Source: Tetrapyrgos nigripes
Lineage: Eukaryota; Basidiomycota; Agaricomycetes; Agaricales; Campanellaceae
Reading direction: 5' to 3'
Assembly (NCBI GenBank): GCA_013368315.1
Contig: JAACJM010000034.1
Span: 531,508-595,507 of the forward strand
DNA: 64,000 nucleotides
The notes beneath the pieces are model-generated. The model did not search any database, was not told the DNA's origin, and saw only the letters and a list, made by a program, of their open reading frames with translations. Positions 11,757 to 22,581 of the stretch are shown one piece after another; position 1 is the first letter of the stretch; the number at the start of each line of letters is the position of its first letter. A program made the translations under genes and the position numbers.

Positions 11757-13883
11757 TCAGCAGTCTTTTTCTCCCACATCTCGAGAGCCTGCCCTTTGCG
11801 TGTGGTTCGAGTCGAGTCTCGAGTTTGTTTCGTTATGAGAGTCTCGTGTCTGGGGCTTTTTCGGCACACAGGCCCATATAAAAAACTGTAATCCCAACAT
11901 CCCAACCATACTACGAAAGGATCGATTAGTTCGAGGATTCGTGATTGGTCAGCATGCCAAAAAATTCGTAAAACAGTAAGATGGCCAGAGTTAACAACTT
12001 GAACTTACAAAGGCTGCAAACTCCAAATCCCTGCACCCTGAGCTATCGCTCCAGTGATGAACGGAATAATAGCAGCTCCAGTTGCAGAAAACGCTGTCGT
12101 TAGACCTATCGAACCTGCGAGGATGTGAGGAGGGAGAGTTCTTCCGCAGACGTTCATAGCTATGGGGAAGAATGGGCCGAGGAAGACTCCAATGAAGGAG
12201 ATGAAGAGGGCGCCGGTGAGGAGGGAAGGGACGAGCCAGACGATTAGTTGAAAGCTGGCGACGACGATATATAAAAATGAGCTTTTGCTAGATCAAATTA
12301 CCATGACAACACTCACCCAACGCATATAAGTAAGTACACGTAGATTGCTCGTTCTTCCCCGAGCCATTTATTGACGGGGAGGAGCAGCACACGTCCGACT
12401 GTCAAACCTAAAGGTATAATTTTGGAAGCGTTGCTAACCGGTTGAAACGTACAGAATCGGAAGTACTCACCTCCAAAAAACCCAGCAGATACGTATCCTG
12501 ACGCACTTCCTCCGTTACGCTGTGAGATGATGTAGCTGACGCTCCAGTCTGTATTTGTATGTAAGTAATTCATAGAAGTCAACGTCGTTAGCAAGTGTAA
12601 TTAGAGAATTGAAAAGAAAAACGAGTGATACTCACTCCCTTGAGTAACCTCTACCCCTACATAGCTCAATAGGAACACACAGATCAGTATTACAGTCTGT
12701 GATTTCAAAATCTGCTTGTAGTGCACTTCCTCAGTCTGGCTAGTATCTTGCCCGCCGTCAGCGTCTCTCGACGTATCCAATTCAGCAGTCTGCCTGATAC
12801 CCTCCCCTTCCTCGGCGAGGCATTCTATCGTGTTCCACATGAATAGTATTCGTGAATTAGAACGTCGGACACGTCAACGAACTGAACTCACCCTCTCTAC
12901 CCTTAAATCTAAAGGTCCCAATCAGACAAGTGACATTGAGAATCCCAATCCCCACTGAGACGATGTAGAAGTATGACCAAAACGACGGATGTCGAGAGAA
13001 TTGAGTTGAGATTAATGGTGCTGCCAAGGCTCCGGCACCATACGCAGCATGCATCACCCCCATCTTCGTCGCACCGTTCCTCTTCACCCCAGTCATGTAC
13101 CCGTTTTGCTTGACCGTCTTGCATCGCAGCTCCAAAACCAGTGATGTAATAACTGAAGACAAAGACGCCAAAGGGAAGTCGGATACCGGAAGATTGGATC
13201 GCGTTGGCGATGGTCAGGGCTGTGGCACCTTGAAGATGAATTTTTTTTTTAAAAGATGAAAAATAAGTCAGCCCAGTACCGAACGGTGTTCGGTGGCGAG
13301 TTTGAGTCGAAGCCAATGTTACTGTACCTGCTACGATAGCCTTGAGTTCAGGTGGTTTAGGGCATGGTAAGTAAGTATAACTCTTTAACAATGGAAAGAG
13401 AGATCGCGAGAACGAGCGAGTAGAACCGTACCTTTCCAAAGGCGAGCTTTCCAGAAAAATACACATTGATAGCAGCAGCCGTTAGGCATCCCTGTTCGAG
13501 AGCATAAAATGAATTAAGGAGCTTTCAGCTATTTGAAGACACGGGGAAGCACGTACAATGGCGTTGACAATGAATATCAACGAAACTAAAGTGTAATTGA
13601 CCTGGTATTCCACAAGTATTCCATCAGTTAGCCCGGGACCAGCACAGTACTGAGTGCTCAAAGAGACACTTACCCGAAATTGCTCTTGCATCAGAGGAAT
13701 TAAAGGTCCAGAAGATCCATCCACCCAGCCTATCGTGAATAGACTCGAACAGCAAGCACAAAAGTGTAGCCAAGATCTGTGCCGCTGAGCCTTCAACGAT
13801 GTCGATGTGGCACCGGTGGCAGACGAGTCGACAGCCTCCCTGGAAGCCTGAGCATGGTTTGTGCTTTTGAGTTCTTCTGCCAT
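11757..13883 (-). CDS. MFS transporter, FucP/Bsc6-like, with one-base frameshift
   Basis: Ten minus-strand exons: 13883-13674, 13601-13557, 13491-13432, 13340-13328, 13228-12892, 12824-12636, 12548-12471, 12407-12317, 12254-12009 and 11910-11757. The joined length is 1423 nt, one base more than a multiple of three. The extra base lies in exon 5 at an AAAA run (13104-13107): before it the protein reads YYITGFGAAMQDGQA, after it NGYMTGVKRNGATKMG. Both halves match one continuous motif of fucose-permease-like fungal MFS proteins (family pattern D-x-Q-x-N-G). Removing one A restores 473 residues ending EKDC-stop. Twelve hydrophobic segments, WVDGSSGPLIPLMQEQF after helix 1 and FLGPFFPIAMNVCGR support a plasma-membrane or vacuolar carrier; the substrate is unknown. 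Exon 4 is only 13 nt. The frameshift may be an assembly error or a real lesion. Confidence 0.85.
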
Positions 13884-14530
13884 TAATTTTTTACCTAGAG
13901 AGAAGGAAGTGTGGGGGAAAACAAGGAGCTCCAAGAAAGCCTTGCGATGGCAAGTATATATATACAGTAACCCAAGTGAAAATGAAGCGGGGAAACCTCG
14001 GGGGTGTCTTGATAATACATTTGGGCGGTTAATGCATATGACTCGTCTCCCCAACGTTTCGCAAGACGTGTATACACCTTTTTCCCGTGGAATTAGACGC
14101 TGCAAAGCGTTAAGGGACTTTAGAAGATTGTGGTCAAATCCGGGTACTTTGGGTCGGTAAAGACACTTACCAGTGCCGAACTTCAACAGGCGTATTTCGG
14201 AGTACTTGATTTCAGATGATCTGTAGAAAGGAGAAGGTTTGCCCGATGGTAAGCCAGATCCCACAGGAAATGAGGATGAGGAAGAACGTATTTACCCAGT
14301 GCGACGTAAGCCAGGGAAACGGGATTGAGATCCGACCTCGGAGCGCTGTAGCAAACATACGAATGTACAGACGAAGATAGCACCCCAAAAGTTCCAGCAG
14401 CGTCAAAGCAGGTCAAGCAATCATCTTTCGATACAAGTGCTGTATACATTCTGACAGCATAGGAACATCACGGTCAAGCTAATATCCCTACTGTTTCCAG
14501 ATTCAGCATACACATTTGCACATATAGACG
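13884..14530. other. MFS promoter region and flank of transposon block
   Basis: No gene supported. The segment next to 13884 is the MFS upstream region. A hydrophobic open frame at 14212-14406 (-) is reminiscent of membrane-protein coding sequence, but no family motif or splice model emerged. Confidence 0.4.
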
Positions 14531-14608
14531 TAGACTCGTGAACCAGTCTATTGGGTAATCTAACATGGCCTGGCGGACTTTGAATGGGGCCAAGATTCCC
14601 AACAGACT
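14531..14608. repeat. Inverted repeat A, left arm of a 13-kb repeat-bounded block
   Basis: This 78-bp stretch starting tagactcgtgaaccagtcta is nearly identical to the reverse complement of 27421-27498. The two arms face each other across about 12.8 kb containing all the nested elements and the DIRS remnant. No clean target duplication is visible outside the arms. Confidence 0.8.
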
Positions 14609-14610
14609 GG

Positions 14611-15198
14611 TTACGAGGCCTCTTAAAGGCCGAGTTAACTTACCACGACCTCAAACTCCCACCCCTTTTCGTTGCCACTCAATCGGCTGTATGACCACTG
14701 CGTGTCGTCACCAGTCGTCACCAGTCATCACCCCACACCGGTCTCTACTTTCCCGACAGCCCGAAATGTCCAGACTCAGTCTGGACCGGGTCCAACGACC
14801 GTTGACGTCATGCCAGGGTGTCAACTCATCTCGCCTTCACTGCCAGCGTCGTGCTTCATGGGATACTTACTTGCATCCACGGCCTTCTCTCCGGAAGTGT
14901 GGCCATACTAATTATTATCCGAGATTTGCCCCACTTCTGAAGCTTGGCTTCAGCCTCGACACCCTCATAATTCTTGCCTCTCCATCGTCATTAATTTATG
15001 TTTAATTTATGTCATACTCTTAGTGACCTGTAGCAACCTCAAAGTCTTTTCCACAGGTTCAAACTCCCAACTTATTTTGCTCATACTACTTTGCAAGTAG
15101 CTGCAATGTAGTCAATACAAGAGCAAAATTTTGGTATGATTTTGTTGAGGAGGGCCTCGTAACTTGCCATGCAAAGCAGTGGCACCTTTCCCCAGTAC
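14611..15198 (+). repeat. Dispersed repeat family B, copy 1
   Basis: The start (ttacgaggcctcttaaaggc) and the motif gttaactt ... ctcaaactcccaccccttt recur at 51838 and 55728 on the same strand and in reverse orientation at 26745-26852. Copy 1 ends, like the others, in a module containing tgccatgcaaagcagtgg. Between the conserved edges, copies 1-3 share a segment with gaatgtccaga and ccaaggactgttgatgtca-like words, with many CpG to TpG/CpA differences. There is no coding capacity. It is a non-autonomous element of unknown class. Confidence 0.65.
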
Positions 15199-15799
15199 TT
15201 TTGGGCATCGTTTGGGGAGCGTGGCATGGGAATTTGAACTCGTAAATATTTTTGTTTTTGCTGCATGTCCAGAAAGCAGCGAGAGCACTGCAGATGCCAA
15301 TAGTCATTTACCTTCAGGCATCGGGAAGTAAGATATGTATTAGAAGAACATACTGACATGCGAATTAAATGATTATTAAAAACTCTTTCTGAGCTGTGTG
15401 CAGATTTTGGTAAAGTTGGCAATGAAAGGTGGCAAGGTGACACATCGGTCAGAACAGCAAGTTAAGGATAGCCTCCATTAAGAGACAAGCAAGCTATAAG
15501 TCAAGTATTCGAGTAGTTTCCCCCAGAATTGTGATGTGTTTTGACACTTCAACAGCACAGCGCATAGGTATCAGCCATTTTCAGTTCTGAAGTATTTGTT
15601 TTTCCAGAATAGATGACCATGAGAAGTTCCAGACATTGTAACAGACCAGTACAGCAGGAGATAGGTTGACGTTTGAGTGTTGAACAGCAGTTGAGGAGGA
15701 AGAAAATGCATTTGCGATGTTGATGTACATGAGAGTTTGAGAAAAGTTTTACAAGTCCTCATTCCCATGCCAAGCTCCCAAAACGACGCCCAAAAGTAC
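15195..15799. mobile_element. Element C copy 1, about 605-bp TIR element without ORF
   Basis: The ends gtacttttgggcatcgtttg and its complement (about 15762-15799) give TIRs near 38 bp with a few mismatches. The interior is non-coding. A second copy in opposite orientation is at 26851-27421. Typical of a non-autonomous DNA transposon; the superfamily is not assigned. Confidence 0.7.
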
Positions 15800-15957
15800 C
15801 AGCTGTTCTGACGAACTGCAGCCGAAGTTCAAAAAGAATGGATGGGACCGAGCCTAGTATAGCAGCTACATTTTTTTTACTATGTCTATATTAGGCTCAG
15901 TCCCATCTGTTCTTTTTGTACTCCAGCTGCAGTTCGTCAGAACGGCTGGTACTGGGG
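15794..15957. repeat. 160-bp hairpin element
   Basis: Arms 15794-15862 and 15885-15957 are inverted copies (agctgttctgacgaactgca and complement; aaaaagaa...gatgggac) separated by about 22 bp. It could be a MITE or an extruding hairpin. It begins exactly where element C ends. Confidence 0.7.
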
Positions 15958-16468
15958 CAAGGAGCCACTGCTTTGCATGGCAAGTTATGAGGCCCTCCTC
16001 AACAAAATCATCCAAAATTTCACTCTTGTATTGACTACATAAACTACTTACAAAGTAGTATGAGTGAAATACTCAAGCTTCTGCATATGTGCTAAGCCAT
16101 GCAGCCAATTATCAATCCAGAGCATGGACACACACATTGTAAACATATGACACAAAAGAAAGATATGCTTATTGACTAGTAGTGAAGTTCAAATAAAACA
16201 ATCATTAAGACAGGGAAGGTCATAGTGATGAAACAAAAGTGAAGATAAAGAAAAAAAAGAGTGATACAAAACAAATCAAAAAGGAGGAGAAATTGAAACT
16301 GACATACAAAGATCATCAACATGCTGCCAGACACCAACTCAGCTCTAGCTTCGTGCCAACATCACAATCATGCAGTGAAGAGTGCAAAGCCCAATCAAGC
16401 CACCAAGTCACCCATTATTGAATAGAGGCATAAGAAACCAACATCAACACCAACAGCAAAGTCTGATG

Positions 16469-17060
16469 TAAGGTAGGCGACACTAGGAACGTACATGTTT
16501 ATGTAAGCATGTTCGGCCCCAACAATGAGCTCGTATCCTCTTCCTCACATCATCATATATACCAATTTTGATTCCGGAGAGGTGTTTGGGATGATCCTTG
16601 GGACAGTTCCCCGGAATCAGAAATTTAATATCCCCTCTCAATACCAAGTTAATATCCCAAAAATTTTTTTGTGTCTAAAAAGCTTCCAAATGCTTTTTCA
16701 GAGCTCCTGGCAAGTTTTAGTTTTTTTGGACCTCCGCTTTTGGCGCATTACATAATACAGATAAGATAGGTGATATACCATATATAGTAATAATATTATG
16801 TAATCACAGCACCTCGTGAGGCACTCATCCCAGGCCCACCCTACCCTACCCCCTTGAGAATGTATGTTTTCTAGCATCTGACTGAGCCATTTACAGGCTG
16901 TATTTATCATAGCACTCATATACTGGAAGAAATATGGCTCCAGGACTGGCCCACTCCTCCTCCAGACCCAAAAAATTTTCGAGTCTCCATGAAAACTCTC
17001 CCTATGGCAGCTTACTAAGTGCTTATATAATCATGTACGTTCCTAGTGTCACCTACCTTA
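16469..17060. mobile_element. 592-bp TIR element, non-coding
   Basis: Left end taaggtaggcgacactagga and right end (reverse complement at 17017-17060) share about 40 bp with few mismatches, reading cactaggaacgtacatg in both arms. No open frame inside looks like a transposase. The target duplication is not clear (gatg-like words on both sides do not align exactly). Confidence 0.65.
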
Positions 17061-18689
17061 GGTGATGACCAAGGACAATCATAAGAATACTCTCCACTCC
17101 TCACTTTTCACTACTTGTTCCTTGATCCCATCCAGATATCCATCCAACAAGTCATTCCACCCCGAAACTGGCAAAATAACTCCAAATGTAACATTGTAAA
17201 AGCAACCAAAATGTCCAGACATCTCTTGGCCCTAGATATCAATGATTGTCATTCTGGCCCTCAACATTGAGAATCAGAAGAAGTGACAGCGTGCAGTCAT
17301 CAGTCCCCATCATTCCTCACTCAAACTCAAGTGTGACCCTCCCAGAGCTGTTTTCCTTATCACACTCATCTGCCCAAAAAGGAAAAGAAAAAGGAAAGAG
17401 AAAGAGAAAGATGAGACAAGATCAAGGTAGTGATGAGACTGCTAGAAAAGAAACAATGAATGAGAAATAATGGGAATTGATACTCACAAACATGCATATG
17501 CTAGAAAATACCCCACTGAAACGACTCCATAGAAAGTGAGGAGATTGTATCAGTTAGCACCCTCAAGCTTAATTAGTCTCAATTAGGACCAGTGCCAGGT
17601 TGAAGGTCAGCAACCCAACTGAGCTTCCACACAGCGCTTTAGCTGGTTCCTCCAAATTGAGAGCAGCAACTGTTTGTTGGCTCTAGCCACAGTTTCCAAA
17701 CTCCTTGTCCTAGTGGTAGAACAGATGAAGGGTACAGCTAGACGCAATGGGGCAAGTTCACTGTCTTGACCAAAGATACTTTGGGGACTGAGAGAAGTAA
17801 TGAGAATGGGAGAGGGGTACTGGATGCTGAAGAATAGTAGAAAGGGAACAGGTGTTAGTGGGAACAAGCATGCATGGAACAATGTGCAAGGAGTGGAGGG
17901 CTGCAAGGCTGGATTGGTGAGTTGAGGAGGTACCATCAGAACAATAAGCATAGTCAAATGCACCTGTTAAGATGACTGCAGTGTAGACATATGCAGAAAA
18001 AGGATACTTGAAGGATACATGCACCAGGCTACTGTTTCAGTTTCTCTCTGGCCTTCTCTCCTGAGTATCTCTTCAAATGTAATGGTTCCTAGCGGTTGAG
18101 GTCCTTGTGGACCAATATATGTACTTTTCCCATTGTTTGCTTCTAGGAGGCATTTGAAGTGAGGGGAAACATGATGTGCAAGTCAATGTGCTGGCATGAT
18201 GTTGTGGTTGTCAACATCAATGGTCATTGGACCTGATCCAGACTGAGTTCTGTGATAAGCCAGAGGAACAAGGGCTTATCTAAGGATAAGCTAGAAAGAG
18301 CATGTGAAAGGACAAGCTTTACTGGGACACACTTTGACAATGTGTCCCTCTCATCTCTGCCTTGTCCCCTCACACACGCTCTCTCCTTGTTCTCTCCTTT
18401 TTTGCTCCTTCTCTTTCCTTCCCTGGCCACAACTGGCACAGTGTCTTGACTCTCTAAGGCTGCTCCTGAACCCACTAGCCCACTTTTAGTCAAATTCATG
18501 ACATCATCAAGGGACTGATCTACCTACAGGATTCACTACTGCTCAAACTACTTGCCATGGCACTAGCCTCAAAAAATTTCCTGAACTCATAACCACCACC
18601 TAGATGCGTCTTCTTATCTCTCTTCCATCACCATGCCTATTATCAGCTGAGGCTCTTCACTCAGACCCAACAGTTTTGATCTGTTGAAA
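17061..18689. other. Repeat-block sequence without recognised content
   Basis: CpG-poor sequence with only short uninterpretable frames. The local (ga)-rich patch near 17380-17420 is simple sequence. Nothing further supported. Confidence 0.4.
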
Positions 18690-19640
18690 CACAAGATGCA
18701 CAAAAACACGGTGATGATCAAATTGTTGAGAGGCTGAAGGTGAACTCAGAGATTGAGAAGAGGAATGGGTTGAAAAGGCAGGTGAAGTTGAAGAAGGTGA
18801 GGGGAGAGAATGTGGATGACATGTTGGACACAGCATCCCTCATCACAACTGAGGACGAGGAATACGAGGGTATCAGGAAGAACCCTGACCTTTACAATTG
18901 TTTCAAGCCCTTCCTTCCTGCCTGAGTCATTGAGTGGATTAGCAGAAAGAATGCTGAGGAAAAAGCTGCTGGGAAAAGTGCGTCAGGTAAGCATGCATAT
19001 GCTCCTGAGGTTGAGACTATCAAATGTGATCCCACTAACTTGGTTGACCTCACCTTCCTGCCTGAGCTCTTCCTCACTGCCAACTGCAGTTACCTTCCCC
19101 TGGGCCTCTTCCATAGCACCTGCATCCAACATCTCCCTACCATTGGTGCCAGCCACAACACTTGCATCGTCTATCCTGACGGCACCAGTGCAAAGTTACG
19201 CATCTGGGACGTTAATGCAATAGTGAAAAGCTTTGGCTTTGAAAATGACGATTTTGAAGGCCTTCCCACATATGTCTGCATATGTCCACTACACTTACAC
19301 TATGGCCATCTACATAGACTTCATCACAGAATGGGAGAAGAACAAGGAAAATGGACCCCATTCCCAGTTCATTTTTGTGCACAGTGGTTTTTGGTGCAAA
19401 GACTCAGAACTCATTGACTTGTACAATTACTGGAAACTGGCTGAAAAGGAACTTCACATGGACTGGCACAATCAGCGTCTTGGGTATGACTCCACAACAT
19501 ACCAGGGCAAGCTGCAGAGATGCTAGACCAGATACACATTGGAGCAACTTGTGCCTTCCTCCTCCCAGAGTTCCAGACGTGATGATACACCGTACAAAAT
19601 TTGCGTATAGAAACACTAATTGGCAGTTAGAAAGCTGATT
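18690..19640 (+). pseudogene. DIRS-like ORF1 (gag-like), 5' part
   Basis: The frame DDQIVERLKVNSEIEKRN ... NVDDMLDTASLITTEDEEYEG runs to a TGA at 18923-18925 and continues in frame as VIEWISRKNAEEKAAGKS, then DLTFLPELFLTANCSYLPL. A frame change near 19250 leads to VHYTYTMAIYIDFITEWEKNKENGPHS and the helical end KLAEKELHMDWHNQRLGYDS. I recognise the overall layout as the first ORF of mushroom DIRS-like elements, whose product probably packages RNA. The frame decays after 19530, just before the LTR-like insertion. Confidence 0.6.
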
Positions 19641-19654
19641 CACCACTTTAATTG

Positions 19655-21930
19655 GTATATGTTAAGTCCGGGCGGATCCTTGCGTTAGGAAACACGTCGG
19701 ACCCAAGCGGAAGTCTTATTGGGGTTTTTGGGAAAGGATAAAGATGAATCTGGGCGGAACCGGTAGTCTCTGAGATCGAAGTATAAGGAAGACACGGAAT
19801 GGAATCCGTTAGGACAGTACTATGTTGTCTGAAGTCGGATGAAGTTAGGAGACCAGCTAATTCGATTTTAGACTTAAGCTATCTACTACAAAGTTGCTAG
19901 CTTAAGTACTACTTCAGAAACTATTGGAATGAAGAGGAGTAAGATAGGGATGGTTCGGAAATAAAGGAAAAGCACATGGTGCTATTGGAGATGGATGGAG
20001 TACTGTGGAACGAAGTGGAAACGGATTGGAGATGAAGTGGAGTAAGTTTGGAGATTAGATACGAGCTATCCGGTAGTTATCCGAAATGAATCACGGGTTC
20101 CCAGATGGGATCCGTTGTGGAGATTAATAGTGGAGCTCAGATATGAAATCGGAAATGAATGATCGGAAAGTGTTCGGGATGAAAGGGAATGAAGTTCGAA
20201 ATAAAAGAAAGAGAAGTTCAGAAAAGGATCGGATGTGACTGGAAAGATGTAAGGAAGCATAGATATTACAGTATATAAAGGACTAGAGTGAGTCCTGAAC
20301 TGCTAGTTAAAGCACTAGTGGAATAAGTGTATGCACCAGTACAATAAAAACTAAGTACTTATGAATAGGATATGCTTATTCTAAGTACTATGGTTGATGT
20401 GTACAGGGCCTCAGTTATAGTGGCAGATCCACCCCATATGCTATACAAAGTTCTATAAGGACTTTGTAACCATTCCTACTATAACACACTTAGTACCACC
20501 AGTGCGACTCAAGGGAAAGTGAAGCCCCTATTCACAGGCAAGGAACATGTAGGCTATATGACCCAGACTCTAGCGCTAAACGATCACTGGTTTAGAATGG
20601 TGCCATAATTGGAGAAATCAGAGGAAAGCCCTAGTAACCGACTATGTCTGAACTAGCGGTATAACAAGCGATACCTCACTTGTAAACAAAACAGAAGGGA
20701 TAGACTTTTGAAAGGCAGTAAGGATACAAACTAGGACAAAGTATTATGTACGAGTTCCTAGAAAGCTCACCTTTCACATGGTACTAAAGGGATGAACTAG
20801 CGGTGAAGGAATAAAGCCCATAGTTTATTACCACCAGTACATGATCTAAGGAATGAGTCATAACAAGAGAGCCCCAAAAGGGTAAAGATATTTCTGAATG
20901 CAGCATTAAGATCGGCAAGATGTGTGCCTGATGACTGAGGTGTTCTCATTGGTACAAGTGCGACTACAAAAGATATGTAGGACCTTATAGAGAGCAGGAC
21001 TTATCTATAAGAACTAACTGGCAGTATACTAGAAACAAAGTCTATAAACACCAAGTCTATAGTAGTGCCAGAAAAACATAAGAGGAGGAATAAGCAAGGA
21101 CTATGCAAACCTATAACGACTGATTGGCAGTAAAGGAATGTGAGTCATACAACTCGAGCCCAGCATGGATGGTGGAGCTATGTGAGTCAGAATGACTACG
21201 GCTGCCAGTTCCAGGAAGGTACTCTTAGTCAAGAGGATGAAGCGAAGGGAACATAGAAAGCCCTATTAGTTTTAGATAATATTCTACATTTCCTAGATAC
21301 CCTAATTAGAAAGTACCTACTTAATCTAGTAGTACAGACAAGCATGGACTGGCGATTAGACTAATATTTCTGTTTTTCTTAGGTACCTTTTAGTGGACAT
21401 TAAAAAGAAATGTAGAACTGTATAGTAGTAGCTGCGAGTAGTATAAAAGGAATAGGTATTTCTTGTAGTTACTCAAGCCATGTACTGTAGAGTATCAGTC
21501 ATCTCACTAGCGCTAGCTGTAGAGACTGTGAAACACAGACTACGCTTCTACCAAATTTACCTCACTCACATTGAGTATAAACATAGTGTGTGTATCAATA
21601 GTGTTGAATCAAATTTGTTGGTTTTGTGTTACCTTTTTGTGTGTGTCCTCAGACTTGTGAAACTGGTTATAAGGCATTTGGGCCTACAAATTGTGAATTG
21701 AAACTGTTGGTTATATCTTTGTGGACTTGTTATAGTCTTTGTGTGTGTTTAACTTGTGTGCATTCATGCAAAACCCCTACCAAAAACCCCGAAAGTCCTT
21801 GTAGTACAAGTGAACTGTTGGGTATTCTGACTACTTGGAACACTCACACTTTACTACTTGTATAAAAGTCTTTAAGTTTGTGTTTGTACTACACTTACGC
21901 AAAAGACACCTATTAGTGACAACCGTCGTG
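19655..21930 (+). mobile_element. Insertion with candidate 5' LTR inside DIRS ORF1
   Basis: The insert begins near 19662 with tgttaagtccgggcggatcc, a TGTTAAGTC-type start common for fungal LTRs. A TATA-like tatataaagg lies at 20271-20280 and an aataaa at about 20344. A candidate LTR end is near 20488 (ctataacaca), followed by a cttagtaccaccagtgcgac word that could be a primer-binding site. No protein-coding domain is visible in 20490-21930, though a second TATA-like tataaaagg occurs near 21442. The 3' LTR and target duplication were not found, so this may be a solo LTR with degraded internal DNA. Short motifs such as aactagcggt and ggcagta recur several times. Confidence 0.45.
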
Positions 21931-22290
21931 AGGACCATGGTGAATCTAGCTCCTGCAGTTCTCATCACACACCCTTTCCAAAAGGCAACACGTGGCCTAC
22001 TCTGTGGTGAGCAAGGTCACCGAGTCTCGCAACATCTGAAGGACAGGGCAACTCTCTGGGTGAAGAGTGACGGGAAGGGAATGCAACATCCCACCAATGG
22101 TAAAACCATCTGCATCCCTTTCAACGTCCTTGGACTTCAGGGTGGTTGAGGCCCAAACCAGCGAGCTTGCCCAGGAGACTGTGGAAACCTCCATACCTGC
22201 TCCTTCTGTGGCAACATTGATCACCACGCCTTCTCTGGCAAGTGTGGGGGAGGACATAGGTCCTCTAACTAATCCTATCCTTGTGCTGTC
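21930..22290 (+). pseudogene. DIRS-like ORF1, zinc-knuckle part
   Basis: Resuming after the insert, the frame gives KATRGLLCGEQGHRVSQH, then a TGA at 22147-22149, then GPNQRACPGDCGNLHTCSFC and GNIDHHAFSGKC. The cysteine and histidine spacing resembles the CCHC-like knuckles at the C-terminus of gag-like proteins in DIRS elements. The stop falls where an arginine codon is expected. RNA binding is inferred from the knuckle. Confidence 0.6.
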
Positions 22291-22581
22291 CCAGGATATT
22301 GTTATGGGCAACAATACTCTCTCAAGGGACCGCTTTTCTGCCTATACCCTTGCCTCCTCACCACCAGATCCCTTCATATACACTGACCTCTACCCCTTCA
22401 TCCACAAACACCATACCCATCCCAAAGCCAGTCCTACTGTATTGTCTCCCCCTACAATGCCAATGCTGTCGAACAAGACCTTTCCACTCATGGACTCAAT
22501 GACATCTTCCCCTACCTGGTATGAAACCTCTGTCAAGGTTTTGCCATCGGATGCTTACCAAAATTAACAACAGCTGTCGTC

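Larger units (their letters stand above)
15075..16072. repeat. Nested inverted-repeat structure ('Russian doll')
   Basis: The outer arms at about 15075-15198 and 15950-16072 are reverse complements of roughly 120 bp (words tgtagtcaatacaagag and gaggagggcctc/gaggccctcctc). Inside lies element C (15195-15799) with its own terminal inverted repeats, abutting a separate 160-bp hairpin (15794-15957). Three palindromic layers therefore share edges at the gtacttttggg/agtacc words. No protein is encoded. Confidence 0.75.

Noticed and set aside
14183..14449. Hydrophobic minus-strand frames upstream of the MFS gene as a first exon or a second transporter
   Set aside because: The MFS gene already has a proper start at 13883 with a typical cytosolic N-terminus, and these frames lack transporter motifs.
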